Assembly: GCA_963835595.1 (NCBI GenBank)
Contig: CAWIGL010000002.1
Coordinates: 2,046,001 to 2,110,000 of the forward strand
From: CAWEPK01 sp963835595
GTDB taxonomy: Bacteria > Desulfobacterota > Syntrophorhabdia > Syntrophorhabdales > WCHB1-27
Direction of reading: 5' to 3'
Length of the DNA stretch: 64,000 nucleotides
Both the position numbers and the translations under genes were made by a program. Of the stretch, positions 17,926-26,547 are shown piece by piece (the first letter of the stretch is position 1; each line of letters starts with the position of its first letter). The notes beneath the pieces are model-generated. The model had not been told where the DNA came from, made no database searches, and worked only from the letters and a program-made list of their open reading frames with translations.

Positions 17926-19659
17926 TTACTCACCCTCCTCGTCAGAAGTTGGCTCCATCCGCGTCATTACCGGTGGAACGGACGCGAAAGAGAGCATATC
18001 CCCATCCTTGCGCACGACGATATTCTTTAACCACTTTTTGTTGTCCTTTTTCGGAAAGTCGGTCCTGTAATGCGCTCCCCGGCTCTCCTCGCGCATGATG
18101 GCTGCCCTCACCACCATCTCCGCCAGCCGCACCAGGTGCCCTGCCTCCAGGGCCTCCACGAACGCCTTATTATGCACGCGCGAGGAAGTGGGGACAGAGA
18201 GGTCCGGTACGGCGTTCGCCTTGAGGTCCTCGATGATGGAAAGGGCCTGCGCCATTCCCTGCTTGTCTCTCACGAGGGCACAGTTCTCCCACATGAGGTC
18301 CTTGACCTTGTCCGTCACCTCGAACCCTCGTACCCCTACCTTTCGTGCGTACAGTGATTCCAGCTTCTCCTGCGCCGCCTCCACCTGCCCGGCGTCGATG
18401 TCCGGCCAATCGAGCCCCTTTACCTTGCTCGCCGTATCTTTCCCGACTATGTACCCCATGGTAAGGCACCAGGTGATCGCCGGCCCTCCGTCTATTCTCT
18501 CCGCCCCGTCCATGCCCGCAGCCACCTCGCCCGCGGCATAGAGCCGGGGGATGCCCGTCTCGCAATTCTCATTGACTCTCACGCCTCCCATGCTGTAATG
18601 GGAGGCAGGCCCTGTTTCCAGCGCATGTTTTTTGATGTCGATTCCCATTTTTTGCAGCTTTGGCAGGTATGACGGTCTCTCCCTCTTGATCCACTCGTCG
18701 ATTACGTTTTCAGGCAGGTGGTTGACGGCGATCCAAGCGCCGCCGTGGGGCGTCCCTCTCCCAAACTTGTTCTCAAGGTAAATGGCCCTCGATGTCGGGT
18801 CCCTGAGACCCCATTCCTTGTTGAGAGGCATATAGCGTTCCATGAAGGCCTCGCCTTCCACGTTGTAGAAGCGTGCATGGAGCCCGTAGCGGAGGTTGCC
18901 GGTCAGCATGTTCATCTCGAAGGGCGGCGTGTAGCAGCACAGTGGGAAGAATTGCTGGAATTCCATGTCCATGAGATCGGCGCCCGCGTCAAAGGCGAGC
19001 ACCAGTCCGTCCCCCGTGGCATTGATGGAGCCGTCCGTTTTCCGGTAGAGCTGCGTATTGCCGCCCGTTGCGAGAATAGTGGTCTTGGCGCGGAACACGA
19101 CATAACTGCCGTCGCGCAGAGAGATGCCGAAGGCGCCTGCGACCTCGCCATCCGAGACAAGCAGCGTCGTAATGAACAGGTCTTCCATGATCCTTGTGTT
19201 GAGCCTCTTGAACTGCGTTTTGAAGGCCTTCCTCCATTGGAGACCGCCATGATAGCCGATGGGGTGGAGCGTTCGCGGGTAGGAAGAGCCGGGCAGTCGA
19301 AACTGGACGAACGTATCCCCTCTCTTCATGAAGCTTGCTCCCCATTTCTCCATCTTCGGGATTTCCGTAAGGGCAAGGTGGACGAGCCGCTCGACGAGTT
19401 TCTGGTTGCTTAGGAATGAGCCGCCTTTCACCACATCCTGAAAGAAGACGTCGGGGTTATCCCTCGGGTCCATGTGGCCGAGAGGCGCTTGAATGCCCCA
19501 TCCTGCCATCACCGTGTTGCCGCTCTTCCCCATGAGGCCCTTGGTGACCACGAGCACCTCTGCGCCCGCATCCTGGGCCTCTATTGCCGCCTTTGCCCCC
19601 GCGGCCTCGGTCCCGATAATCAATATCTCGGTCTTGATCTCCTCTGCCCTCCCTGCCAT
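17926..19659 (-). CDS. Fumarate-reductase/succinate-dehydrogenase-type flavoprotein
   Basis: A 577-residue FAD enzyme of the FrdA/SdhA/AprA family. The Rossmann start is ILIIGTEAAGAKAAIEA (second Gly partly replaced), then MGKSGNTVMAGWGIQ, HPIGYHGG, the FAD-binding TILATGGNTQLY, and HYSMGGVRVNENCETGIPRLYAAGEVA, the usual substrate/FAD end of the domain; a helical C-terminal domain follows. No membrane anchor subunit is encoded, so the complex is probably soluble. Its operon partners are Fe-S proteins and a TRAP transporter, suggesting oxidation or reduction of an imported organic acid. Substrate unknown; not AprA, whose typical partner AprB is absent. Confidence 0.85.
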   Translation of the reverse strand: MAGRAEEIKTEILIIGTEAAGAKAAIEAQDAGAEVLVVTKGLMGKSGNTVMAGWGIQAPLGHMDPRDNPDVFFQDVVKGGSFLSNQKLVERLVHLALTEIPKMEKWGASFMKRGDTFVQFRLPGSSYPRTLHPIGYHGGLQWRKAFKTQFKRLNTRIMEDLFITTLLVSDGEVAGAFGISLRDGSYVVFRAKTTILATGGNTQLYRKTDGSINATGDGLVLAFDAGADLMDMEFQQFFPLCCYTPPFEMNMLTGNLRYGLHARFYNVEGEAFMERYMPLNKEWGLRDPTSRAIYLENKFGRGTPHGGAWIAVNHLPENVIDEWIKRERPSYLPKLQKMGIDIKKHALETGPASHYSMGGVRVNENCETGIPRLYAAGEVAAGMDGAERIDGGPAITWCLTMGYIVGKDTASKVKGLDWPDIDAGQVEAAQEKLESLYARKVGVRGFEVTDKVKDLMWENCALVRDKQGMAQALSIIEDLKANAVPDLSVPTSSRVHNKAFVEALEAGHLVRLAEMVVRAAIMREESRGAHYRTDFPKKDNKKWLKNIVVRKDGDMLSFASVPPVMTRMEPTSDEEGE

Positions 19660-20577
19660 CTACCCCCTCCTTGCCTTGATCTTTCCCACTGCGTCCCGCA
19701 CCCTCTCCGAGCTTGCCACAGGGCATTCCATGACACACTTCCCGCAGTAGTCTCCCCTCCCGATCACCATGAGCTCCATGCTCTGTTGAGGGTCCCTTTC
19801 TTTCATGGCATTGAAAACGTCTTCCGGGCCCACCTTTTCCGGCATAGGTATCTCCTTCAAGCCGCACGCGCCCTTGGTCAGACCCATGGAACCCCAGGTG
19901 CAGCGCCAGCGGTCGATGCGGGCCACCTCGAAGGTCCGTCCCCCCAACACCACGTTCTCGGTCTGTGGCCCTATCGCATTCGTAGGACAGAGCGACGCAC
20001 AGACGGGAAGGCCGTTACCCGTCTTCCCGCATGTCACGGCATCATAGAGGGCAGGCCCGTCATAGGGTCTATCGGCGTTGAGGGGGGCCGTGGTGATGAC
20101 GGACCCGAATCTGACACGGGGCCCCCAATCCGGCGTCAGCACGAGGTTGCTCCAGCAGAGCTCGCCTATCCCGGCCGCAGCGGCGGCATGGATGCTGGAG
20201 AACTCCATCAGGTTGCTCCTTATGTCGAAGGTGGAGGCGGCCATGACCGGAACGGCCAGGTAACCGTCCTTCTCCAGCCGCCTCGTGATGAGAAGGGCCA
20301 CCCGATCGAGATAGTGGAGGCTCGGAAGGCCGAACCCATGCCACAGATACGAATATATGGCATGCCTGAGGTGGGCGTGGGCGATCTTGTTCGCCACCTG
20401 GAGACCCAGGGAGAGCCTCACACCCAAAGATATCACCGAACGGGCGCCGGGCAGATAGTCCGACGGCCTTCTGCCTTCCGGCTCCTTCTCGAGTGACTCC
20501 GCCGGGGCAATCCCCACGTAGTCTATGTTGTTGCTCCTTGCCAGCTCCTTTATCTCTTGTGTGCGTTTCACCGGCAT
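19660..20577 (-). CDS. QueG-like Fe-S protein (copy 1)
   Basis: A 305-residue protein related to epoxyqueuosine reductase (COG1600). It has the family hallmark LPGARSVISLGV and, near the C-terminus, CASLCPTNAI and CGKCVMECPVA for 4Fe-4S clusters. It is shorter than QueG and lacks its HEAT-repeat tail. The start at 20577 has GGGAGAGAGGTGAC upstream and overlaps the next gene by 10 bases. A paralogue sits directly before it. The operon context indicates a redox role, not tRNA modification; function is inferred only as Fe-S electron transfer or cobamide/flavin-linked reduction. Confidence 0.75.
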   Translation of the reverse strand: MPVKRTQEIKELARSNNIDYVGIAPAESLEKEPEGRRPSDYLPGARSVISLGVRLSLGLQVANKIAHAHLRHAIYSYLWHGFGLPSLHYLDRVALLITRRLEKDGYLAVPVMAASTFDIRSNLMEFSSIHAAAAAGIGELCWSNLVLTPDWGPRVRFGSVITTAPLNADRPYDGPALYDAVTCGKTGNGLPVCASLCPTNAIGPQTENVVLGGRTFEVARIDRWRCTWGSMGLTKGACGLKEIPMPEKVGPEDVFNAMKERDPQQSMELMVIGRGDYCGKCVMECPVASSERVRDAVGKIKARRG

Positions 20578-21542
20578 GTCACCTCTCTCCCTTTCATGAT
20601 ACGTTCCACAGCCGCCGACTTGCCTACGGGGCACCGGAGCACGCAGAGACCGCAGAAGTGACCCCTGGCGTAGGTCAGGGTCTCCAATGATTCTCTCGCC
20701 GGCATCTTGCTTCGCAGTTGCATGGATGTTTCCCAATCTATCTTGTCCGGGACCACCATGCCCTCCGGACCCAGGACCGCCGGATGAAGGCCCACTCCCA
20801 CAGTTTTTCCGCACATCATGTAGTCCTTCCACCCGTACACGAACGGTTTTTCCCCGATCACGGCCATCATGGCGCGATCCGGGCTTATAACCTGTATGGG
20901 GCAGACCCTCACGCAGAGCTGCACGCCGCCGCCAAGCTTCCGGCACGCGTTAGGCTCGCAGAGGCGCGGGCCGGAGTACATAGGATCAGGAGCCAGCGGC
21001 GCTGTGGTGATGATGGAGACAAAGCGCACCCTCGGGCCCGCGCCGGGGACCAGGGCGACTCCGTTCCAGCCGAATTCGCCCAATCCGGCCGCCACCGCCG
21101 CATGGCGCTGGGAAAAAGCAGCCATAATGTTCTTCAGGTCCTCGACACCGCTTGCGACAGTGGGAAGACCCATGTAGCCGCGCTCTTCGAGAAGCTTCAC
21201 CACCAGGAACGCCCCTCTGTCCATGAAATACTGGTTTAGCAGGCCGTAGGCGAACCACCGGTAGCTAAAGGATGCGTGCCTGAACCGGCGGTCCGTCAGC
21301 GCAATCCGTTGGGTGACCTGAGGACCCAGGCTCATCTTCATCCCGAGAGAGATGACGGACCGGGCTCCGGGCAGAAGATCCTCTGGCCGGTGCCCCTCCG
21401 GGGCGTTGACAAAGCGCTCGACCGGCGCCACCCCGACAAGGTCGATCTCGTTTGACAGGACGAGGCGCTTGACCTCTTCGGTCAAATTGCCATTCTCTTC
21501 CTCACTTTCCCTCACACAATGCATGTCGTTCCCCTGTATCAC
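20568..21542 (-). CDS. QueG-like Fe-S protein (copy 2)
   Basis: A 324-residue paralogue of the protein encoded at 19660-20577, with the same LPGARSVISLGM motif and a C-terminal CVRVCPIQVI...CGLCVLRCPVG cluster region. Part of the middle (AAVAAGLGEFGWNGVALVPGAGPRVRF) aligns by eye with copy 1 (AAAAGIGELCWSNLVLTPDWGPRVRF), so they arose by duplication. It overlaps the CCG protein gene by four bases. Two such proteins side by side in a catabolic operon are uncommon. Confidence 0.75.
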   Translation of the reverse strand: MIQGNDMHCVRESEEENGNLTEEVKRLVLSNEIDLVGVAPVERFVNAPEGHRPEDLLPGARSVISLGMKMSLGPQVTQRIALTDRRFRHASFSYRWFAYGLLNQYFMDRGAFLVVKLLEERGYMGLPTVASGVEDLKNIMAAFSQRHAAVAAGLGEFGWNGVALVPGAGPRVRFVSIITTAPLAPDPMYSGPRLCEPNACRKLGGGVQLCVRVCPIQVISPDRAMMAVIGEKPFVYGWKDYMMCGKTVGVGLHPAVLGPEGMVVPDKIDWETSMQLRSKMPARESLETLTYARGHFCGLCVLRCPVGKSAAVERIMKGREVTCR

Positions 21543-22687
21543 GCCTTTTCCGTCCGTTCGTCAGCAAGCTCGATCAGATCTTTCACCCTGCCCTTCCCCG
21601 CGCCGGGGAGACCTGAGAAAACTTCTCGGCAGGTCGGGCAGGCCGTGACGAGAACGCCGGCTCCCGTCTCGCGGAACTCCCTTATGCGTTCGACGGCGAC
21701 TTTTTTGGAGAACTTCTCACAAGCCGGGTTGATTGCCCCGGCCCCGCAACAGTACGTCTCTTCGCGGTTCCTCTTCATCTCCATGACTTCCACATCGAGC
21801 AGCTTGAGTATCTCCCTGGGCGCCTCATTTATGCCCAGGCCGCGACTGAGCCTGCACGGGTCGTGATAGGCCGCCTTCATCGTCATGCCCCCGGCTGCTT
21901 TAAGCGTTCCTTTCCTTAAGGCATCCCTGAGAAGCTCGCTGAAATGTCTGGTCTTCATCTCCACGCTTGAGGAAGCAACGTCCCCATACCTCTTTGCGAT
22001 AAACTCCTGAGTATGGGGGTTGAGGAAGACGACTTCCTTTCCCTTCAGTGCCGCCATTTCCCCGCCATTTCCCTCGACGGCATGTCTCAGCTCGTCCCAG
22101 AGACCGAGGTCGTAGAGGTCCGCCCATCGGGCGGCGGAATAATCGAGCACCGCGACGTCCCGCCCCATCTTCGCAAGCAGGCTCAAAGCGTGTTTCCGCA
22201 TCTGGCTATCGGCCTTCGATGATCCGTCCGTGAAGAGCACGGTTTTGGGGATCTTCCCGGCGCCGTCCGGGATTTTCAAGCTTATCTTCTTCTCCGAAAG
22301 GCCGTTCTTTGTGAGCCTTGCCCGGAGCTGTCGTATCTTCTCGGGGGCGAGGCCATTTTTTACGGACAGGTGCCGCAGAAACCTGATGAGGTCGGAGGGC
22401 GTGGCGTGGGGCGGGGGCACCGGTATGATCTCGCACATATCGCACGTCTCGCACAGCGTGCACTCGTACGCGAGCTCTGCCGTTTCAGGGTTTAAATCCG
22501 CCCATTTTTCAGAGAGCGCCCTGGCGAGGTATATCAGACCTCCAGGACTTCCGGTGTATGTGCGGTGATTTTCGTAGAGGGCGCAGAGCGGGTGGTTCTC
22601 CGGCCACTTCCCGTAGGTGCACACCATACACCTTAAGCAGAGGGCGGATGCCGTCCTAAGCTCATCCAACCGGGTTTCGAGTCTCAT
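21539..22687 (-). CDS. CCG-domain Fe-S protein (GlpC/GlcF/HdrB-like)
   Basis: A 382-residue cytosolic Fe-S protein. The N-terminal third has cysteine-rich ferredoxin-like segments (CLRCMVC, CTLCETCDMC), the C-terminal half two cysteine-rich domains with YHDPCRLSRG and YCCGAGAINPACE plus VTACPTCREVF, the marks of HdrB/GlcF-type subunits. Such proteins pass electrons between a flavoprotein dehydrogenase and a carrier. The next gene upstream in transcription is a GlcD-like flavoprotein (two bases apart), a standard pair. Confidence 0.88.
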   Translation of the reverse strand: MRLETRLDELRTASALCLRCMVCTYGKWPENHPLCALYENHRTYTGSPGGLIYLARALSEKWADLNPETAELAYECTLCETCDMCEIIPVPPPHATPSDLIRFLRHLSVKNGLAPEKIRQLRARLTKNGLSEKKISLKIPDGAGKIPKTVLFTDGSSKADSQMRKHALSLLAKMGRDVAVLDYSAARWADLYDLGLWDELRHAVEGNGGEMAALKGKEVVFLNPHTQEFIAKRYGDVASSSVEMKTRHFSELLRDALRKGTLKAAGGMTMKAAYHDPCRLSRGLGINEAPREILKLLDVEVMEMKRNREETYCCGAGAINPACEKFSKKVAVERIREFRETGAGVLVTACPTCREVFSGLPGAGKGRVKDLIELADERTEKA

Positions 22688-22689
22688 AT

Positions 22690-24159
22690 TCAGACCTCCT
22701 CAAAGAGCCTGATGCCGGGGTTAAGGATGTTGTGAGGGTCAACCGACCGTTTTATCATGGTTAGCAATTCACGGTAGCCCCCCAGGTTTTTCAGCATCGA
22801 CGGGTCCCTCCGGTAGCGCTCAGGCGTGGCCCCGTACTTTTCCAACGTGGCGTCATAGAGCCTTTTGAATGTGCCCGAGACCTTCTCCAGTAATTTCTGG
22901 TCCTGTGGATTAAAGTAGGCGAAGGTCCTGAACATCATGTACCGGCCGAAGTCGAAGGGCTGCGAATAATAGCAGACAGGCTCCACCCCCAGATCATGCA
23001 TCTCCTTCATCACCCACTTCTCCACTTCGATGGTGTCTTTTGGCTCGGCATTTATGAGCAGCGCCATATACCGGCCCAAGCCGTACTTCTTGTTGTGCTC
23101 CATTTTCGGGTGGTGGTATTCGAGGTAGAAGTCCCGCCAGGCCCTGACCGCCCCTGGGGATATCTGCTCCATTTCCACCTTCGACACGGCCTTGCCTCCA
23201 TACTTCTTCGCGACCTTGCCGCACATTCTATCGGCCGCTTCCGTCATTTCACGATAACCCGATAAAAACGAGGTTACGATGTTGTACGGAATGCCCTTCG
23301 GAGGAGTACGGGGGTCGGTGAAAAGCTCTTTCGGTACGTCCGGGTTCGCAAAGGTGGGGTATGAGATGTCATAGGTCTTGTAGAATTGCCAGCTCCATAT
23401 GATGCAGCTCTCGGGGATGTTGTTGTTCACAACATCCTTCACAAACTTGACGGCCGACTCGAAATTGTCGAAGGCGGCGAGGTGAAGTTTGGTCGATTCG
23501 TTGATGGGATATATACGCACCGAGGCCCTCGTAATAATGCCCAGCGTCCCGTAGGCGCAGCAGAAAAGACCTGTAAGATCAGGGAAAGGCCCATACCTGC
23601 GATACGACTTTGCGGCGGGGGAGGGGAAAGCCTCCGAGCCTGTCTTTACCACTGTGCCGTCAGGCAGCACCGCCTCTACGCTCAAAAGTGCATCGAGCTG
23701 CCTGTTTGAAAGACTGCCGGAGGGGTTGAGCAGCGCATTGCCGAGGGGAGTGGAGCCGCCCGGCGACGTGGGGATGTGACAGCGGAAGCCCTTTTCATGG
23801 AGTGCGGCGGTGAAGGCATCGAAGGTCACCCCCGGCTCGATCACCGCATAGCCCGCATCAGTATCGATCTCCAGGACCTTGTTCATATTTCTGAAATCGA
23901 GCAGAATGCCTCCGGCGGAGGGCACCGATTGCCCCCCGATGTTCACCCCGCCGGACATGACGGTAACCGGCATCCGCTCGCGGTTGGCCGCTATGAGAAG
24001 CTGCCTGACGTCTTCCGTGCTCTCCGGCAGCACGACAAGGCTCGGTTTGCTGAAGGGGGCTATGCTGGAATCAAAGGCATAGGTGACGAGTGCCGGCTCA
24101 TCATCCTTCACCTTTGACTGCCCGAGTTTTTGCCTGAGTTCGCCGGCCAACGTATTCAT
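22690..24159 (-). CDS. FAD-linked oxidase (GlcD/VAO family)
   Basis: A 489-residue flavoprotein of the vanillyl-alcohol-oxidase fold. The FAD-binding half shows PSLVVLPESTEDVRQLL, MSGGVNIGGQ, and GGSTPLGNALLNPSG; the end has RSVDPHNILNPGIRLF, the conserved C-terminal strap. Family members oxidise 2-hydroxyacids or phenolic alcohols and pass electrons to a CCG-type Fe-S subunit, which is encoded directly downstream. Length and motifs are complete. It likely supplies the main oxidation step of the operon; the exact hydroxyacid is unknown. Confidence 0.85.
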   Translation of the reverse strand: MNTLAGELRQKLGQSKVKDDEPALVTYAFDSSIAPFSKPSLVVLPESTEDVRQLLIAANRERMPVTVMSGGVNIGGQSVPSAGGILLDFRNMNKVLEIDTDAGYAVIEPGVTFDAFTAALHEKGFRCHIPTSPGGSTPLGNALLNPSGSLSNRQLDALLSVEAVLPDGTVVKTGSEAFPSPAAKSYRRYGPFPDLTGLFCCAYGTLGIITRASVRIYPINESTKLHLAAFDNFESAVKFVKDVVNNNIPESCIIWSWQFYKTYDISYPTFANPDVPKELFTDPRTPPKGIPYNIVTSFLSGYREMTEAADRMCGKVAKKYGGKAVSKVEMEQISPGAVRAWRDFYLEYHHPKMEHNKKYGLGRYMALLINAEPKDTIEVEKWVMKEMHDLGVEPVCYYSQPFDFGRYMMFRTFAYFNPQDQKLLEKVSGTFKRLYDATLEKYGATPERYRRDPSMLKNLGGYRELLTMIKRSVDPHNILNPGIRLFEEV

Positions 24160-24215
24160 GCCTTCCTTACCTCCTCAAGTAGTCTGGCCATCGCATTCAC
24201 ATCTGCACTTTGAGA

Positions 24216-25214
24216 CTAGTGAAAAACAGCGTCAGCACAAAATGTGGTGAACAACGCCAAGAAAAACTCTGAAGTGCAATCCTCGAGCATGAGACTGCGT
24301 GCGGTTTCCAGGAAGTGCACATCCAGCTCCATGACATCCATCCCCACCACCGGAACCCCTCTTTTGTCGATGGAGTCCTTGAGAGACCGGAGAAGGCCGA
24401 AGAGGCATGGACGGTCCAAACCGTAGCAATTCATAAACCGGGCGGAAAAGATCGAGGAAAGGCTCCCGATGTCGATATCCACCGACAGATAGACGGGGCC
24501 CGTGGGCTGTACTTCGCCCGCGGCCTTTGGGAGCATCTCCTTAGTGACGAGGTGGACGCCCCGCTTCACCCACTGTTCGGCCTCGCAGCCCAGCCCGCTG
24601 CCGCCGTCTCCGGTGTCCTGATCCGTTGTGTCCGTATTGGCCCCAAGGACCCATAAGTTTTCAGGGGCCAGTATGGACCCGTCAAGAAGGGAGCGGAGAA
24701 AATTCCCGCAGTGGCAGAAGGCGCCCCCCTGTCCACCATCGGAGACGTCGAAATGGGAATCGAGAACAACGACATTCAAATTCGGCACGTGCCGCGCGAG
24801 CGCCATGACGGCGCCCCCGGTCGAGCAGTGGTCAACACCTATCATGTATGGTCTGGCGGGAAGAATATGCTCGTCGACGAAGCGCCTCACGTCCTCCATA
24901 TGGCGCCGGCAGCCGTCGGACTCCAGAAAGAGATCGGGCATGCCCGAGAAAAGCAGGGGAAGGTCTTTGATGGAAGGTTTTGGCGTTAGCCACGAATCGA
25001 TCTCCATTTTTCCGAACCATGATGCTTCCTCGATCTTCCGAGCGTTCGCCCGCATCGTTTCGAGAGTGAAGTCATAGGGGTCCGAGAATCCGGTGGAAGC
25101 GTCCGGCGCGTCCGCCCTGTAATGCAGGTAGGCAGATTTTACATCGAGCCTTTCATGGGAGGTAGGGGGGTCGAAGGCAACACCAAAAAGTTTATTGCCC
25201 GAAAGCGTGAGCAC
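24216..25214 (-). CDS. Arginase/agmatinase-family ureohydrolase-like enzyme
   Basis: A 332-residue member of the ureohydrolase fold. The metal ligands are recognisable: GVDHC (His), DSHFDV (Asp, His, Asp) and SVDIDIG (two Asp), so a binuclear manganese site is likely. The usual SxDxDxxDP ends differently here (DIGSL). Family enzymes cleave guanidino groups or amide-like C-N bonds. It is first after the regulator in a redox operon with no other amino-acid genes, so it may act on an unusual guanidino or formimino compound. Start ATG 25214 lies two bases after the regulator stop. Confidence 0.78.
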   Translation of the reverse strand: MLTLSGNKLFGVAFDPPTSHERLDVKSAYLHYRADAPDASTGFSDPYDFTLETMRANARKIEEASWFGKMEIDSWLTPKPSIKDLPLLFSGMPDLFLESDGCRRHMEDVRRFVDEHILPARPYMIGVDHCSTGGAVMALARHVPNLNVVVLDSHFDVSDGGQGGAFCHCGNFLRSLLDGSILAPENLWVLGANTDTTDQDTGDGGSGLGCEAEQWVKRGVHLVTKEMLPKAAGEVQPTGPVYLSVDIDIGSLSSIFSARFMNCYGLDRPCLFGLLRSLKDSIDKRGVPVVGMDVMELDVHFLETARSLMLEDCTSEFFLALFTTFCADAVFH

Positions 25215-25216
25215 GG

Positions 25217-25942
25217 TTAATCCTTACGTTCCCCTTGGGAAAAGAACTCCTCCACATGCTGCAGATGGCGGACCATTGCATTTTCCGCCCCGTCCGGGTC
25301 ACGGGCCTTCAGCCTTGCGAGGATATCCCAGTGGCCCTCTATGGTGGACATGGCGAATTCAGGGTTGTAGGTAAGGTTCTTGATTTTGAAATCGAAAAGA
25401 AAATCCATCACGTAGTCGATGGTGAGCGCCAGAACCGGGTTTTTCGTTGTCTCTGCGATCAACCGGTGAAACTCGATGTTCTTCTGCTTTCTTACGTCTG
25501 TAGATATGTCCCTTATATTATCCTGGCAGAAAAGGACATTCTCTTCGAGCCTCTCTATTTCGGATGGCTGGATTTTCTGCGCCGCCAACGCTGCCGTCGC
25601 GGGCTCTATCATGAGCCGCAATTGGGTAAGGTGCTCGGAAGTCAATTTTTTAGCGCTCAAAAACGTGAACAGGGAATGCTTGACGAATTCGCTCCTCCGT
25701 TCAACCGTGAAAACCCCTCCACCTTTCCCCTTCTTCTTCTCGATGAGGCCCGATACTTCGAGGCCCTTGAGCGCTTCCCTCACCGTAACGAGGCTTACGC
25801 CGAACTGGGCCGCGATCTCTCTCTCGGTAGGCAGCCTCTCACCCGGCACAGTTTCACCTTCCGTGATCAAATTCGTAATATGGCTCTCGATCAGCTCGGA
25901 AAGACGCTTGGCCTTTATCGGTTCTATAGTGATCTTTTCCAT
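25217..25942 (-). CDS. GntR-family regulator, FadR subfamily
   Basis: A 241-residue DNA-binding protein. The N-terminal winged helix reads ERLPTEREIAAQFGVSLVTVREALKGLEVSGLIEKKKG, the standard GntR signature, and the C-terminal FCD domain has the metal-binding pattern around EFHRLIAE and the late HWDIL and HLQHVEEFF helices. It is the first gene of the minus-strand operon to 14446 and is translationally close to the arginase-like gene. It most likely represses the operon until a carboxylate ligand binds its FCD domain. Confidence 0.92.
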   Translation of the reverse strand: MEKITIEPIKAKRLSELIESHITNLITEGETVPGERLPTEREIAAQFGVSLVTVREALKGLEVSGLIEKKKGKGGGVFTVERRSEFVKHSLFTFLSAKKLTSEHLTQLRLMIEPATAALAAQKIQPSEIERLEENVLFCQDNIRDISTDVRKQKNIEFHRLIAETTKNPVLALTIDYVMDFLFDFKIKNLTYNPEFAMSTIEGHWDILARLKARDPDGAENAMVRHLQHVEEFFSQGERKD

Positions 25943-25961
25943 AATGTCATAACCTTATAAC

Positions 25962-25993
25962 AACTATTATTATAGTTAGCCAAGACTTGTCAA
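25962..25993 (-). promoter_or_regulatory. Promoter and palindromic operator of the GntR-headed operon
   Basis: On the minus strand TTGACA (25988-25993) is followed 17-18 bases on by ATAATA/TAATAG. A perfect palindrome AACTAT-tatt-ATAGTT (25962-25977) covers the -10, and TTATAAGGTTAT-like sequence follows before the start codon. The arrangement fits autorepression by the GntR protein. Confidence 0.6.
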
Positions 25994-26157
25994 GAAAAAA
26001 ATCAGACAATGCCCAACGTCACAGGCGACTTTTGGGTAACCGTATCGGATCAGCCCATAACCGCTGATAACAAGAGAATAGGAGGGAAGTTAGGGGTAAT
26101 CCGGCGTCTTATCTGCCTGACTCTCCAAAGGTTCTTGCCCTTGCCCCAGCCCTCCCG

Positions 26158-26453
26158 ATGCGCGTATCGCCCGAAGATTATCAGACGGCCAAGTCGAAAC
26201 TGCTGTCCGAGAAGCAGTCCGTCAAGGACAAGATATCGGCTTTTGAGCGGAAAGGCGTCAGTTGGTTCGAGCCTGCCATAGCGTTCATAAAGCAAGCGGA
26301 ATCGGCCTCCACTTTGGCAAGAAGCGATGATAACCAAAACGTGCGCGGGTTCCTCGAAAAGATTGGTCCAACTTCCGGCTCGCCGCGCGGCGGCTCGATT
26401 TTTCCTACGCAAAAGAGTGGTCTGTCTTATCCGAAAATCCCGAACGAACAAAT
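26158..26453 (+). pseudogene. Remnant of a large serine recombinase, C-terminal end
   Basis: The translation MRVSPEDYQTAKSKLLSEK...FIKQAESASTLARSDDNQNVRGFLEKIGPT matches the C-terminal tail typical of site-specific serine recombinases (helical linker, then a segment ending in FLEKIG and a short strand). The catalytic and zinc domains are missing and no start is evident. It runs up to a tRNA-Ser gene, and on to a stop inside it. It is most likely what is left of a former mobile element. Between 25994 and 26157 I see no gene. Confidence 0.6.
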
Positions 26454-26547
26454 TGGCGGAGGGAGAGGGATTCGAACCCCCGGTCCGCTTATCAGGCGGA
26501 CAACCGATTTCGAGTCGGCCCCGTTATGACCGCTTCGGTATCCCTCC
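26454..26547 (-). tRNA. tRNA-Ser (anticodon CGA)
   Basis: On the minus strand a 94-base class II tRNA: acceptor GGAGGGA/TCCCTCC, discriminator G, encoded CCA at 26454-26456, anticodon loop CTCGAAA (CGA, reading UCG), long variable arm with GTCCGCC/GGCGGAC-type stem, and T-loop TTCGAAT. The tadA reading frame ends inside it. Confidence 0.93.

Noticed and set aside
17926..19659. Adenylylsulfate reductase AprA
   Set aside because: The partner AprB ferredoxin and sat gene are absent and the Fe-S partners are SdhB-like; sulfate reduction is not supported here.
19474..20496. Long plus-strand open frame over the flavoprotein and QueG-like genes
   Set aside because: It is an antisense shadow of well-supported minus-strand genes, with biased composition and no motif.
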